Source of the DNA: Lachnospiraceae bacterium
Lineage (GTDB): Bacteria; Bacillota; Clostridia; Lachnospirales; Lachnospiraceae
Assembly: GCA_022510565.1 (NCBI GenBank)
Contig: JAFLTE010000002.1
Coordinates: 186,001 to 250,000, forward strand
DNA length: 64,000 nucleotides
Direction: 5' to 3'
Each line of letters starts with the position of its first letter. Positions within the stretch are counted from its first letter, which is position 1. Below the pieces are notes generated by a model. The model was not told the origin of the DNA, did no database searches, and saw only the letters and a list, made by a program, of their open reading frames with translations. Both the position numbers and the translations under genes were made by a program. Positions 27,592-35,787 of the stretch are shown one piece after another.

Positions 27592-27772
27592 ATGCAAATT
27601 TTAGTCCTCTTAAAGAATGAGAACATTTTCAAAAAACAAGAATTTATAATAATAGATTATTTGAGACGATGTTCATTTCGCGAAAAAAGAATATTCATTA
27701 GATGAAGAGTTATCTAATTTTGAACTCTGTAATAAAATGGTTGAACAATTTCTAGAAAATGAAATAAAGTAG
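27592..27772 (+). pseudogene. Possible frameshifted small gene downstream of the exporters
   Basis: One frame gives MQILVLLKNENIFKKQEFII; after a shift near 27665 another gives DDVHFAKKEYSLDEELSNFE through VEQFLENEIK-stop. The second half has a natural acidic helical composition and a proper end just before a terminator. It could be a decayed peptide precursor or accessory protein of the module. Weak evidence. Confidence 0.25.
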
Positions 27773-27781
27773 AGTGTTTGC

Positions 27782-27822
27782 ATTCCAGAATTCTAACAAA
27801 GAGTTCTGGAATTCTACTTTTA
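27782..27822 (+). terminator. Terminator of the ABC exporter operon
   Basis: A 9-bp stem (ATTCCAGAA / TTCTGGAAT) with inner complementarity is followed by TCTACTTTT. It lies downstream of the small frame after the second exporter. Confidence 0.6.
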
Positions 27823-27916
27823 AATGTGCCGCAAAATCAGGATCTTACTAATTGGAAATATATAGTTTCCTGAGGATTAGATAATAGATTTCGCAAATTC
27901 TGATTTCATACAAAAT

Positions 27917-28541
27917 AGACATGGTCTATGCCGTTTGGTAGAATTAAGTTACCACCACACAAAACACCTACTAAAGGAGGCATAAACCATGTCTGATAAC
28001 ATTATACAACTAAACGAAGACTTAATTGAGCACGATTTGAAAGGCCTTGTCCGCTGCAACGTGGAGGAAATCCTCAATGCCCTGCTCAGTAAAGAGGCTA
28101 ATGAACTATAAACACCCAGAAATACGAACGTTCCAGTGAGTGTCCGGGCTACCGCTCCAGACATTATAAAAGAAATACTCAGACCATTGCCGGTGAGGTG
28201 GAATTAAAAGTTCTTAAACATAAAGGCGTTCCTTCTTTGTATGGCTTAAGGAACGCGGACTTTCCAGTGTCCGTCTGGTTATCGGCGACAAGAGCCTCGG
28301 CATGCTGGAGACCATACCGGAAGTGTTCCCGGATGCCCGTTACCAGAGATGTATAGTCCATTTTTACCTGAATATCTTCTCCGTTACACTGCATAACAAG
28401 ATGCAGATAGTTGCCATGATGCTGGTATGTGCCAGACTGCGTCATGTGGCCGGTACCCAGTGGGGAACCCGCCGCTACATAAGCATGAATCACTTAAACA
28501 AGTTCGAGGATGACCTGTTGTCCGAATACATAGCCGGCTAA
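27917..28541 (+). mobile_element. IS256-family deletion derivative
   Basis: The transposase N-terminus is intact from 27989 (MSDNIIQLNEDLIEHDLKGL) to a TAA at 28109. Then come, in other frames, GYRSRHYKRNTQTIAGEVELK, LVIGDKSLGMLETIPEVFPD, YQRCIVHFYLNIFSVT and LVCARLRHVAGTQWGTRRYI through YIAG-stop at 28541. The catalytic middle is deleted, so it cannot transpose on its own. A 16-bp inverted repeat (one mismatch) pairs 27917-27932 with 27979-27994 across the transposase start. Confidence 0.85.
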
Positions 28542-28589
28542 CTGTCGCCTAACTAAACAGCTAAAAATATATTTGCTAAAAAAAGACAC

Positions 28590-28688
28590 TATCCAATTCT
28601 TAATTTGTCTCAGCAGATGGTCTTGCGAAATCCCGGAATGAATATCAAGGATAAACATCTGCATCTGCCTGTTCTGTTTTCCCATCAT
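28590..28688 (-). pseudogene. IS1182-like transposase N-terminal fragment
   Basis: The minus frame reads MMGKQNRQMQMFILDIHSGI then SQDHLLRQIKNWIVSFF, close to the conserved N-terminus of IS1182-type transposases (MMG...QDHLLRKI). Nothing further of the element remains. The ~280 bases from here to the methyltransferase gene hold no gene I can support. Confidence 0.55.
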
Positions 28689-28971
28689 AAAATAGCTTCC
28701 TGCAGTTGATATAATAATTATATTATACAAGAGGTTGCTTTACGCCAATTTGTCAACAGGTCCTTTTATTCACAGAATCAATGTAATCAATAGTAATATC
28801 AGGGAATGTATTATAAACCATCCTCTTTAATTTTGATAGGCACTATGTTATGGGCGCTTACATTGCTTTGGTCAATTTCTTCATAATCCCGCTTATAATT
28901 TCAAAATATACATATAATAACTCCAATACAACATTTCATATAATCACTTGTGAGTTCCACACATACTATTT

Positions 28972-29802
28972 TTATATTTTCTTCGCCACCACCAGATAGT
29001 GATCAGTTGAATTTAAAATGAAGTCCTGACCCGCCATATCATAAAGCTCATCAAGTAGCTTACTATACTCTTCATCAGAAAACTCTAGATTCTCGAAATA
29101 AGGTCTCATAAATGCGGCAAAGCTTTCACAGGTTATTATTTCTTTGACAACATACTGGGCATTTTCAAGCATTTGCCGGGCATCAGTATATCGATAAGCC
29201 CTAAAATCAGGCATATATTGCTCTATCTGCTTCTTATTAGCTGGATAAAAGATACCTGTTTGTGGATATTTCGAGTCAATAATTGTTCTAATTTCATTAA
29301 TCCATCCACGTTTCAGAAAATCTTTAAATATAGATATCATCTGGATAAAGATTACAAACACATAGCCCGTTTCCGTAACCATTGCCCTAATATTCTCTAG
29401 AGTCATCGTAATCGAACTTTCATCAATAATATGATAAAAAGGGCCAAATGCCAGTACCGCGTCAAATCTGTAATTGATCCTAAACTCATGAGCCGAAGTA
29501 CATTCCATACCAATAAGTTTATCTTCAAGACCATTCCTTTTAAATTCATTAAAAGCAAAATCAAGATTAGCCTGCGCTATATCAACAAGAAATACTTTGT
29601 GTCCTTTTTTTGCAAGCTCTATTGCATGTCTTCCAGGACCACAGCCAAGATCAAGGATATCCGCCGTTTGATTGATATATTTGTCAATAGTTCTATGAAC
29701 AATTGTCTTCTCAATATTAGAGTACTTACCATTAAGACGATTCCACTCAATATTCGGATTCATATTATAAAACGAAATCACATTCTTAATTTCATTTTTC
29801 AT
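28972..29802 (-). CDS. Class I SAM-dependent methyltransferase
   Basis: 276 residues with a Rossmann SAM site: motif I ILDLGCGPGRHAIELAKKG (about 49-67), acidic VFLVDIAQAN ending strand 2, and motif IV FDAVLAFGPFYHI (near 113-125). The rest is helical and substrate-specific. It is the last gene of the minus-strand biosynthetic run and overlaps the preceding PRTase gene by 11 bases. The substrate is unknown; position suggests late methylation of the pathway product. An alternative is self-protection by rRNA or antibiotic methylation, but small-molecule-type motifs fit better. Confidence 0.85.
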   Translation of the reverse strand: MKNEIKNVISFYNMNPNIEWNRLNGKYSNIEKTIVHRTIDKYINQTADILDLGCGPGRHAIELAKKGHKVFLVDIAQANLDFAFNEFKRNGLEDKLIGMECTSAHEFRINYRFDAVLAFGPFYHIIDESSITMTLENIRAMVTETGYVFVIFIQMISIFKDFLKRGWINEIRTIIDSKYPQTGIFYPANKKQIEQYMPDFRAYRYTDARQMLENAQYVVKEIITCESFAAFMRPYFENLEFSDEEYSKLLDELYDMAGQDFILNSTDHYLVVAKKI

Positions 29803-30469
29803 ATTTAATCTGCCATCTATCTCCTTTTTTTAAGAATATCTTTTCCTTACTATTTAAGGTATCACTGATTACCGCCTCACTTATATAAATTCCAAAGGTA
29901 GCCTTAATCAGTTCTGCAAGCCTATACTCATCATATTCCAAATCATGCTTCATAATATCCGTCAGCAAACTTACACAATCTCTGTTAATACGCCATGGGA
30001 AGATGTAATTCACACCCCCCGCAAAGCTTTCAACGTAATAATCTATCTTTTCATTAGAATGAATATTACAATAAATACATGCTGTACTAATTTTTTTAAC
30101 ATCAAAAAATGAAAGGATATCCCTACATTTCTTGATCGAATAGCCACTCTCTACAACCTCATCCACTAAGAGAATCTTCTTCCCCTGCATATCAGCCAGA
30201 TCCATATTTCTTTCATCTGTAAGCACCACCATCTTTTCATACTCTTTTGTAGAACTTATAACTCCACCAACTTTCGATTTATAAAGATAGTCAGTAAGCG
30301 ACATTGCTACCATATATCCGCCTTGAAATATTCCCAATACATAATCATATGTCATATCTATCAAGGCCGATAATCGTTCTATTTTTTTCTGATACTCTGT
30401 CCATGTGACAATTCTGCTTTTTAGATGAGCATCAATTTCATAATCTTTATACTCAGCTATCGTAATCAC
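29792..30469 (-). CDS. Phosphoribosyltransferase-like protein (atypical PRPP loop)
   Basis: 225 residues with type I PRTase topology: a substrate strand YDYVLGIFQGGYMVAMSLTDYL (about 42-62) and a PRPP loop KILLVDEVVESGYSIKKC (about 98-115). The usual acidic pair is Asp103-Glu104 and the loop carries Ser-Gly instead of Thr-Gly, close to Gpt-like enzymes. The start is unclear: the only canonical codon (GTG at 30469) overlaps the AAAGGAGG site, while the ideally spaced codon is ATA or ACG. It overlaps the HAD gene by 17 bases. Third PRTase-like protein of the operon; substrate unknown. Confidence 0.72.
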   Translation of the reverse strand: MITIAEYKDYEIDAHLKSRIVTWTEYQKKIERLSALIDMTYDYVLGIFQGGYMVAMSLTDYLYKSKVGGVISSTKEYEKMVVLTDERNMDLADMQGKKILLVDEVVESGYSIKKCRDILSFFDVKKISTACIYCNIHSNEKIDYYVESFAGGVNYIFPWRINRDCVSLLTDIMKHDLEYDEYRLAELIKATFGIYISEAVISDTLNSKEKIFLKKGDRWQIKYEK

Positions 30470-31184
30470 CTCCTTTGCTAATTTTTAATTTTCCTGTTCT
30501 TACTATTTCTTCAAGGTTCTCATAGATATCCTTTAAAGCAACCCCATCTTTACCATTCACAAGCATCGCCTGCATTCCCGCATTATGAGCACCCATAATA
30601 TCTTTTACTTCATCATCACCTATATACATAAGTGTGTCTGCATCAATTCCGAGATATTCAACACATTTATCAAATACTTTTTTTTCAGGCTTTGGACACC
30701 CTAAATCGGCCGCTGATATTATCTTATCTATCAGTCTATCCATATTAGCCCGAGAGCATTTCATCTTTTGAAGAGTTTCCTCACCATCTGTACAGACAAT
30801 TGCCTTTAATCCCATTTGTTCGATTTTCTCAAGCAATTGCTGTGCATAATCATAGGCAATTACGTTATTCTCCCGAAACTCTGAAAAGGCTTCCGTAATA
30901 TCTTTAACTTGCGATTCATTACTGTAACAATCCATATATTCAAGAGTTTTCCTCCAGACATATTCCCTTTTTTCCTGTCTGCTAATAAAATCTGCCAGAT
31001 AACTGGAATAATTATTCCATTCATAATCAGATATCTTTTTATAGGCTTTGTAAATCTCCTCTTTAGTATGACCTATATTATAGTTACCACTAATATATTC
31101 ACAAGTCTGTCTGAGTGCCTTCTCCCACCCCTTGTCATCATCAATAAGTGTATTATCAAGATCAAATATAAATCCTTTTATCAT
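30453..31184 (-). CDS. HAD-superfamily phosphatase
   Basis: 243 residues. Motif I FIFDLDNTLID places nucleophile Asp8 and acid Asp10; motif II is IVCTDGEE (near 133-140); motif III Lys lies in LGCPKPEKKVF; motif IV YIGDDEVKDIMGAHNAGMQAM. The cap domain is a C1 helical bundle (about 15-90), as in phosphoglycolate and nucleotidase-type HADs. In a pathway starting from PRPP it would plausibly remove the 5'-phosphate. It starts behind AGAGGATT, 15 bases after the preceding gene. Confidence 0.9.
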   Translation of the reverse strand: MIKGFIFDLDNTLIDDDKGWEKALRQTCEYISGNYNIGHTKEEIYKAYKKISDYEWNNYSSYLADFISRQEKREYVWRKTLEYMDCYSNESQVKDITEAFSEFRENNVIAYDYAQQLLEKIEQMGLKAIVCTDGEETLQKMKCSRANMDRLIDKIISAADLGCPKPEKKVFDKCVEYLGIDADTLMYIGDDEVKDIMGAHNAGMQAMLVNGKDGVALKDIYENLEEIVRTGKLKISKGGDYDS

Positions 31185-31199
31185 GTCAATCCTCTTAAA

Positions 31200-33209
31200 T
31201 TATTCAAATAAATCTAAAACTCCTATTACTCTTGTCAATTCAGATATTGCACCTCTGATTTTTCCATCATCTATGTAACCTAGCGCACTATCAATAAGAT
31301 GCTTATGTCCTCGATCACCAATAGTTTCATTTATTAGCCAACCTGTGTTACTTTCTGCTGTATTCATCTGCAGATTATCATACGCCACTTTAAATCTAAA
31401 AAATAATTTACTTAGAATATATGCCTTTATTCTTTCAAAATTGACTTTAATGTCTGTTAAGATTTCTCTATAAAGTTCCATAGTAAATAGATGTTTCAAG
31501 CCATCCTCTATTCTATATCTTATGACGATTTCATTTTCACTTATATAAAAATTTATTGCCTCTAGACAATCACAATGTTTATAAAGTGACCCTATAATTT
31601 TGGCAACGATATAATCCACATCATAATATCCCCAGTACTCGAAATCAAGATATTTTACGTTACTACCTATGCACAGTACGTTATGTAAGTTGATATCCCC
31701 ACTAAACAATGCACAACAAGCAGGTACCTTACTAATCAGTTCCTTAGCCCTTCTCATCTGTTCACTAATATTATATCTTTTCCCACTGACACCACTAACT
31801 AATTTAATACTCCGATATTTCTCCCCAATCTCCTCGCACCACTGGCACAACAGGTTGGGCGTCTGTCCCGTATATTGAACTTTTGGGACAAAACTCTCAG
31901 AAGCATTAATTCTGAGAACATCCGCACAATCCGAAAGCATTTGCAAATAAATATAGTAAAACCTATCTTTATCTTTGATGGATAACTCGTCACATGACCG
32001 AGCCCCCTCTATATAAGGCATAACCAACAATACCTTTTCCGCAAGATAGAAAATTGAAGCTTCAACAACATCCAATCTATTTTGCAACATCAACCTCGCT
32101 TTATATTCATTTTCTGCTTTTACACGGTCTGTCATTACCTTGACAACTAATCCTTTATTTTTAAAGTTGAATACAGGTACCGTACTTGGTCTTAACTGAA
32201 CTATTTCCTCATCCTCGTAATAATCTTCCTTGCAGTTACAATCCGTCTGATTCTTAAAAAACTCCTCTGGTATCTGGTTCAAACGTTCGCTAATATAGCA
32301 TATATCCCCACAACTGATTTTCTTCGGTTCATAAATATTATCCAGAAAATTATCTGTCATGGACAATATTCTCCAGTTATGGTCTATATCCTCACCCGCA
32401 TAATAAAGAGTTAAATCTTTAACGCTATCCAGGCTACTACCTCTTATTGCAAGTGCTGGGTAAAACGAATAATTGTAGGATTCCTCTGATTCCGTTCCTC
32501 TTGGTATGATTAAGCCCTTGCGTTCCCAGTTTAACCCATCCTTGCTGATAGCAAGGTGAATCCCCCTCGATGAGCCTCCACCATAGAACATAATATAGCC
32601 TTGCTGATATTTTACAACATTGGGACAATCTACTGCATAATTATCACCTGAAAACATCTCTCCTATATCAAGAACCATACGATTCCCTGTCCACCTTACT
32701 CCATCATTGCTTTCTGCATAGAAAATTCTGCGATGACCTATATTTCTTGAAGCATACCACATCTTATACACACCATCGTAAAGCACACACGGAAGAAACC
32801 GATGTATCTCTGACTCTGTGACATTTGCAAACGTTACTTTTTCGATATCTTGCGAGCTATGAGCAACATATATATCCCATTGATTATCCTTTAGCCCACT
32901 AAACCACATAAGTTTCCTGTCACCAACCTTCACCACGGAAAGCTTCATAACATCCTCAAACTCGCCAGTAAAAAGAACATTGTCATCTACCAGTATCCAC
33001 TCGCCATCCATAGTTCTTTTATAACAGCAAAAATGATTATTTCCCTTTTTATACCAGCGTTCCTTAGTATTTCCCCAGTCCTTCTGTTCATATATTCTGT
33101 CATTTACAGATCCACAGGTAACATAAAGATATTCTCCAGAATCATAATAATACTCTGGAGCAAACATTATCAATTTCTCTTCTGAAAGCTCTCTTTTAAT
33201 TGTGTTCAT
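31200..33209 (-). CDS. Beta-propeller glycosidase-like domain fused to an APH-type kinase
   Basis: Start placed at the ATG at 33209 behind GAGGAAA; the frame also allows an upstream TTG. In this numbering (669 residues), residues ~10-290 look like a five-bladed GH43/GH32/GH130-type propeller: DGVYKMWYASRNIGHRRIFYAESNDGVRWTG, GYIMFYGGGSS, AISKDGLNWERKGLII, LTLYYAGEDIDHNW. Residues ~335-560 form an aminoglycoside-phosphotransferase-like kinase. They contain the ATP lysine in LVVKVM, the helix Glu in KAENEY, the catalytic loop FSGDINLHNVL (Asp and Asn kept; His of HGD is Ser) and DFE metal site in VKYLDFEYWGYYDVDYI. The fusion is unusual; it implies a sugar or cyclitol substrate that is bound and phosphorylated. 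Overlaps the preceding gene by 14 bases. Confidence 0.75.
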   Translation of the reverse strand: MNTIKRELSEEKLIMFAPEYYYDSGEYLYVTCGSVNDRIYEQKDWGNTKERWYKKGNNHFCCYKRTMDGEWILVDDNVLFTGEFEDVMKLSVVKVGDRKLMWFSGLKDNQWDIYVAHSSQDIEKVTFANVTESEIHRFLPCVLYDGVYKMWYASRNIGHRRIFYAESNDGVRWTGNRMVLDIGEMFSGDNYAVDCPNVVKYQQGYIMFYGGGSSRGIHLAISKDGLNWERKGLIIPRGTESEESYNYSFYPALAIRGSSLDSVKDLTLYYAGEDIDHNWRILSMTDNFLDNIYEPKKISCGDICYISERLNQIPEEFFKNQTDCNCKEDYYEDEEIVQLRPSTVPVFNFKNKGLVVKVMTDRVKAENEYKARLMLQNRLDVVEASIFYLAEKVLLVMPYIEGARSCDELSIKDKDRFYYIYLQMLSDCADVLRINASESFVPKVQYTGQTPNLLCQWCEEIGEKYRSIKLVSGVSGKRYNISEQMRRAKELISKVPACCALFSGDINLHNVLCIGSNVKYLDFEYWGYYDVDYIVAKIIGSLYKHCDCLEAINFYISENEIVIRYRIEDGLKHLFTMELYREILTDIKVNFERIKAYILSKLFFRFKVAYDNLQMNTAESNTGWLINETIGDRGHKHLIDSALGYIDDGKIRGAISELTRVIGVLDLFE

Positions 33210-34530
33210 CCTTAATTTCCTCTTCAAATCTACGCCAAAGAATTCTTATTAAAAGGTCAGAACCCCTTATATTCTTCTCATACTCGTTATCGCTAGAATC
33301 AATTGTAACAGCCTTTTTATATGCCCAATAACTTCTTGCAGGTGTGAGTAATCCTTCCATTCTCCTCACCTCACCCTCAACCTCCAAAACAGATTTTAAA
33401 GGATCATTGTCATAATTCATTTCTTCAGGATGATTAAAATATGTTGCAACATCATAAGTTAATACAAGACACGCTATCGCATCAGTAACTCTTGAATAAA
33501 TTTGTTTGATTTTTTTTACACTTCTGCCAGTAAAAATGGAATCGTCAATAATCACAACATAATCATAACTGTCCGGAAACTCCTTTAAGTAACTATTATA
33601 TGAGGTTGCATATCGATTCATTTCTTCCTCATGAACCGAAGCATATATATTTATTACATCAACTCTTATATCACACATGTGCTTTAATAAATAACCAGTA
33701 TTAATTGCTCCAAAGGCATTATTGAGCAGCAATACCTTCTTAAAGTGATTCTTTTTTATCCAAGGAATAAGCTTAATTTCGCAATTAACCAACACCATCC
33801 AGAGTTGGTCTCCTTCACGCATTGAACGAAATACGTATCCTTCATGATGTCCCAAATATCCAATTAGCCCATCATATATGTATTGCCATTTTTCATTACA
33901 AAATATTTCTGCCAATGTATTAAACTGCTGCTCATAGTCCCTGTCTGAATTAAGAATGTATCCGAAGGTACAGTCTATTATCACACTTGCAAGCTTGTCG
34001 ACATCCTCCATTAGCTTATTCTCATAAGCCTCATTATTCATTTGTAATGAAATCCATGTAATGCTTGAATAATCATTCCATATCCATTCCAAAAAACTTA
34101 TTACTGCAAAATAATCTGCCAAACTCAACTCTGAATCATCTAATTTTTTTACTATAGAAAAGCATCTTTGATACTCCTTCCATCTGTTGGAAAGCACAGC
34201 TATTGCTTTCTGGTTATCCAGCACAATATTCTTACGATGCACTACTTCATCAAGTGCATAATAACCGTATCCTCTAAAATATATCCAGTCATTTTGCTGC
34301 TTGACCTTATTCATAAAAAAATTACGCAGTGCCTCATCTAGACTCTCCCACTGAGAAAGTCTTATGCGGTATCCACCCTCAGGCGCTAAATATTTTCGGA
34401 ATTTTATTCCTATAAATGCTTCCGTTTTGAAACACTTATAAACTCTGCTCTCCCACAGTTCTTCCACCTTTTTGGCCAGGTTAACCATTTCTTTGTAATT
34501 ATTCCTATAAATCTTTTTAATCTCATGCAT
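33196..34530 (-). CDS. Large PRTase-domain protein
   Basis: 444 residues. The C-terminal third contains a near-perfect PRPP-binding loop, YVVIIDDSIFTGRSVKKIKQIY (about 324-345; Asp329-Asp330, Thr-Gly-Arg-Ser 334-337). It is preceded by a strand pair (KKVLLLNNAFGAINTGYLL, RVDVINIYASVHEEEMN) that fits the type I PRTase fold. The N-terminal ~230 residues are helical, rich in Trp/Tyr and unrecognised. It begins immediately after the aminotransferase stop with a weak ribosome site, so translation is probably coupled. Substrate unknown. Confidence 0.65.
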   Translation of the reverse strand: MHEIKKIYRNNYKEMVNLAKKVEELWESRVYKCFKTEAFIGIKFRKYLAPEGGYRIRLSQWESLDEALRNFFMNKVKQQNDWIYFRGYGYYALDEVVHRKNIVLDNQKAIAVLSNRWKEYQRCFSIVKKLDDSELSLADYFAVISFLEWIWNDYSSITWISLQMNNEAYENKLMEDVDKLASVIIDCTFGYILNSDRDYEQQFNTLAEIFCNEKWQYIYDGLIGYLGHHEGYVFRSMREGDQLWMVLVNCEIKLIPWIKKNHFKKVLLLNNAFGAINTGYLLKHMCDIRVDVINIYASVHEEEMNRYATSYNSYLKEFPDSYDYVVIIDDSIFTGRSVKKIKQIYSRVTDAIACLVLTYDVATYFNHPEEMNYDNDPLKSVLEVEGEVRRMEGLLTPARSYWAYKKAVTIDSSDNEYEKNIRGSDLLIRILWRRFEEEIKDEHN

Positions 34531-34533
34531 ATA

Positions 34534-35784
34534 TTAACCCAAACAATCTGAAACCTTCTTAAAGGCCTTAATATATAGATCTACTATCTCCTCTGAATAT
34601 GTAAAGGTCGGAAGACTTAATCTATTCTCAAAGTACTTTTTGCTACCTGCAAGGTTTCCACTGACTCTAGGCTTCCAAGTTTGTTCGATATATTTAAAGG
34701 GAACCTCGCCCTCCATAAATATAGGTAATTCATTAAGAGGCTTAACAGAGGGTCTGTGAATATCAATACCTTCTGCATTCATAATCTTAATATAAGTATT
34801 ACAGTCAATATACTTGCCATTGAGTATTAATTCACCAGGTACAAACTTGGGCTTGTAACCATAGAAGCTTCCCATTGTTACATATTTTTTAATAACTGGG
34901 GGCTCTATTCCCTTTACTTGCTCTAATGCTTTACTAAGCTTACCTAATAACTTTGCTCTGTTCTCTAACTTATTTTCAAATGTCAAAAACTCGTTATATG
35001 CGATAACTGCAGCAAGAGGATGAATGCGGAACTTGAAACCCATTCCTGTGCTTCCATATTTCTTTAATTCTTTATCTGTTATCTCTGTCTCACTTCTACC
35101 TCTGTAATGACCAACAAGACTTGCTCTCTGATAGTACTCTTCATTATTAGTCATAAGCAATCCGCCCTCTCCGGCTGTGAGCATCTTAGAGGCCTGCATA
35201 CTTGCAACTGTAATATCTCCGAAAGTTCCAACTTTTCTTCCCTTATAGGTTGCTCCAAATGAATGTGAACAGTCCTCAATAAGCTTTATATTATACTTTT
35301 TACAAAGGCTTACAATTTCATCCATATCGGCAGGGTGTCCCCATGTATGGTTTATTACAAGTACCTTGGTCTTATCAGTAATTGCCTTTTCAACATCCTC
35401 GACAAAAACGTTGCCTGTATCTGGATCAACATCAACAATCACCGGTGTTAAACCGCAGTGCATAGAAGAAGAAACACTTGCGTGAAAAGTTACGTTCTGA
35501 ACGATAACCTCAGAACCTGGTTCTAAGTTAAGTGCAACATAGGCTGCGTATAAAGCATTACTTCCTGAGTTAGTAGATAATACATGCTTAACATCTATAT
35601 ACTCCGCAATTGCATCTTCGAGTTGCTTAACAATTCCTGTTCTTGTTGAAATTGAAAGAGGTTCTCTTCCTTTAAGATAATCATTTACTGCATTAATTGT
35701 CTGAGCTGATAATAATGGCCATTCAAAATGTACTCCTTCAATATCAACTGTCTTTTCTCCTCCAAAATAAGCTAACTCATCCAT
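34534..35784 (-). CDS. DegT/DnrJ/EryC1/StrS-family PLP aminotransferase
   Basis: 416 residues. The PLP lysine is Lys200 in VASMQASKMLTAGEGG; Asp171 in IEDCSHSFGA contacts the PLP nitrogen; SNSGSNALYA-type phosphate contacts appear as STNSGSNALYAAYVAL. The family aminates keto-sugars and keto-cyclitols. The HASVSSSMHCGLTPVIVDVD segment resembles the scyllo-inosose/AHBA-synthase branch, but sugar C3/C4 aminotransferases cannot be excluded. AAAAGGAGA precedes it, 3 bases after the fused PRTase-HisA gene. Confidence 0.93.
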   Translation of the reverse strand: MDELAYFGGEKTVDIEGVHFEWPLLSAQTINAVNDYLKGREPLSISTRTGIVKQLEDAIAEYIDVKHVLSTNSGSNALYAAYVALNLEPGSEVIVQNVTFHASVSSSMHCGLTPVIVDVDPDTGNVFVEDVEKAITDKTKVLVINHTWGHPADMDEIVSLCKKYNIKLIEDCSHSFGATYKGRKVGTFGDITVASMQASKMLTAGEGGLLMTNNEEYYQRASLVGHYRGRSETEITDKELKKYGSTGMGFKFRIHPLAAVIAYNEFLTFENKLENRAKLLGKLSKALEQVKGIEPPVIKKYVTMGSFYGYKPKFVPGELILNGKYIDCNTYIKIMNAEGIDIHRPSVKPLNELPIFMEGEVPFKYIEQTWKPRVSGNLAGSKKYFENRLSLPTFTYSEEIVDLYIKAFKKVSDCLG

Positions 35785-35787
35785 TTT

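Noticed and set aside
28179..28493. Minus-strand reading frame over the IS256 relic
   Set aside because: It is antisense to recognisable transposase fragments on the plus strand and has no ribosome site.
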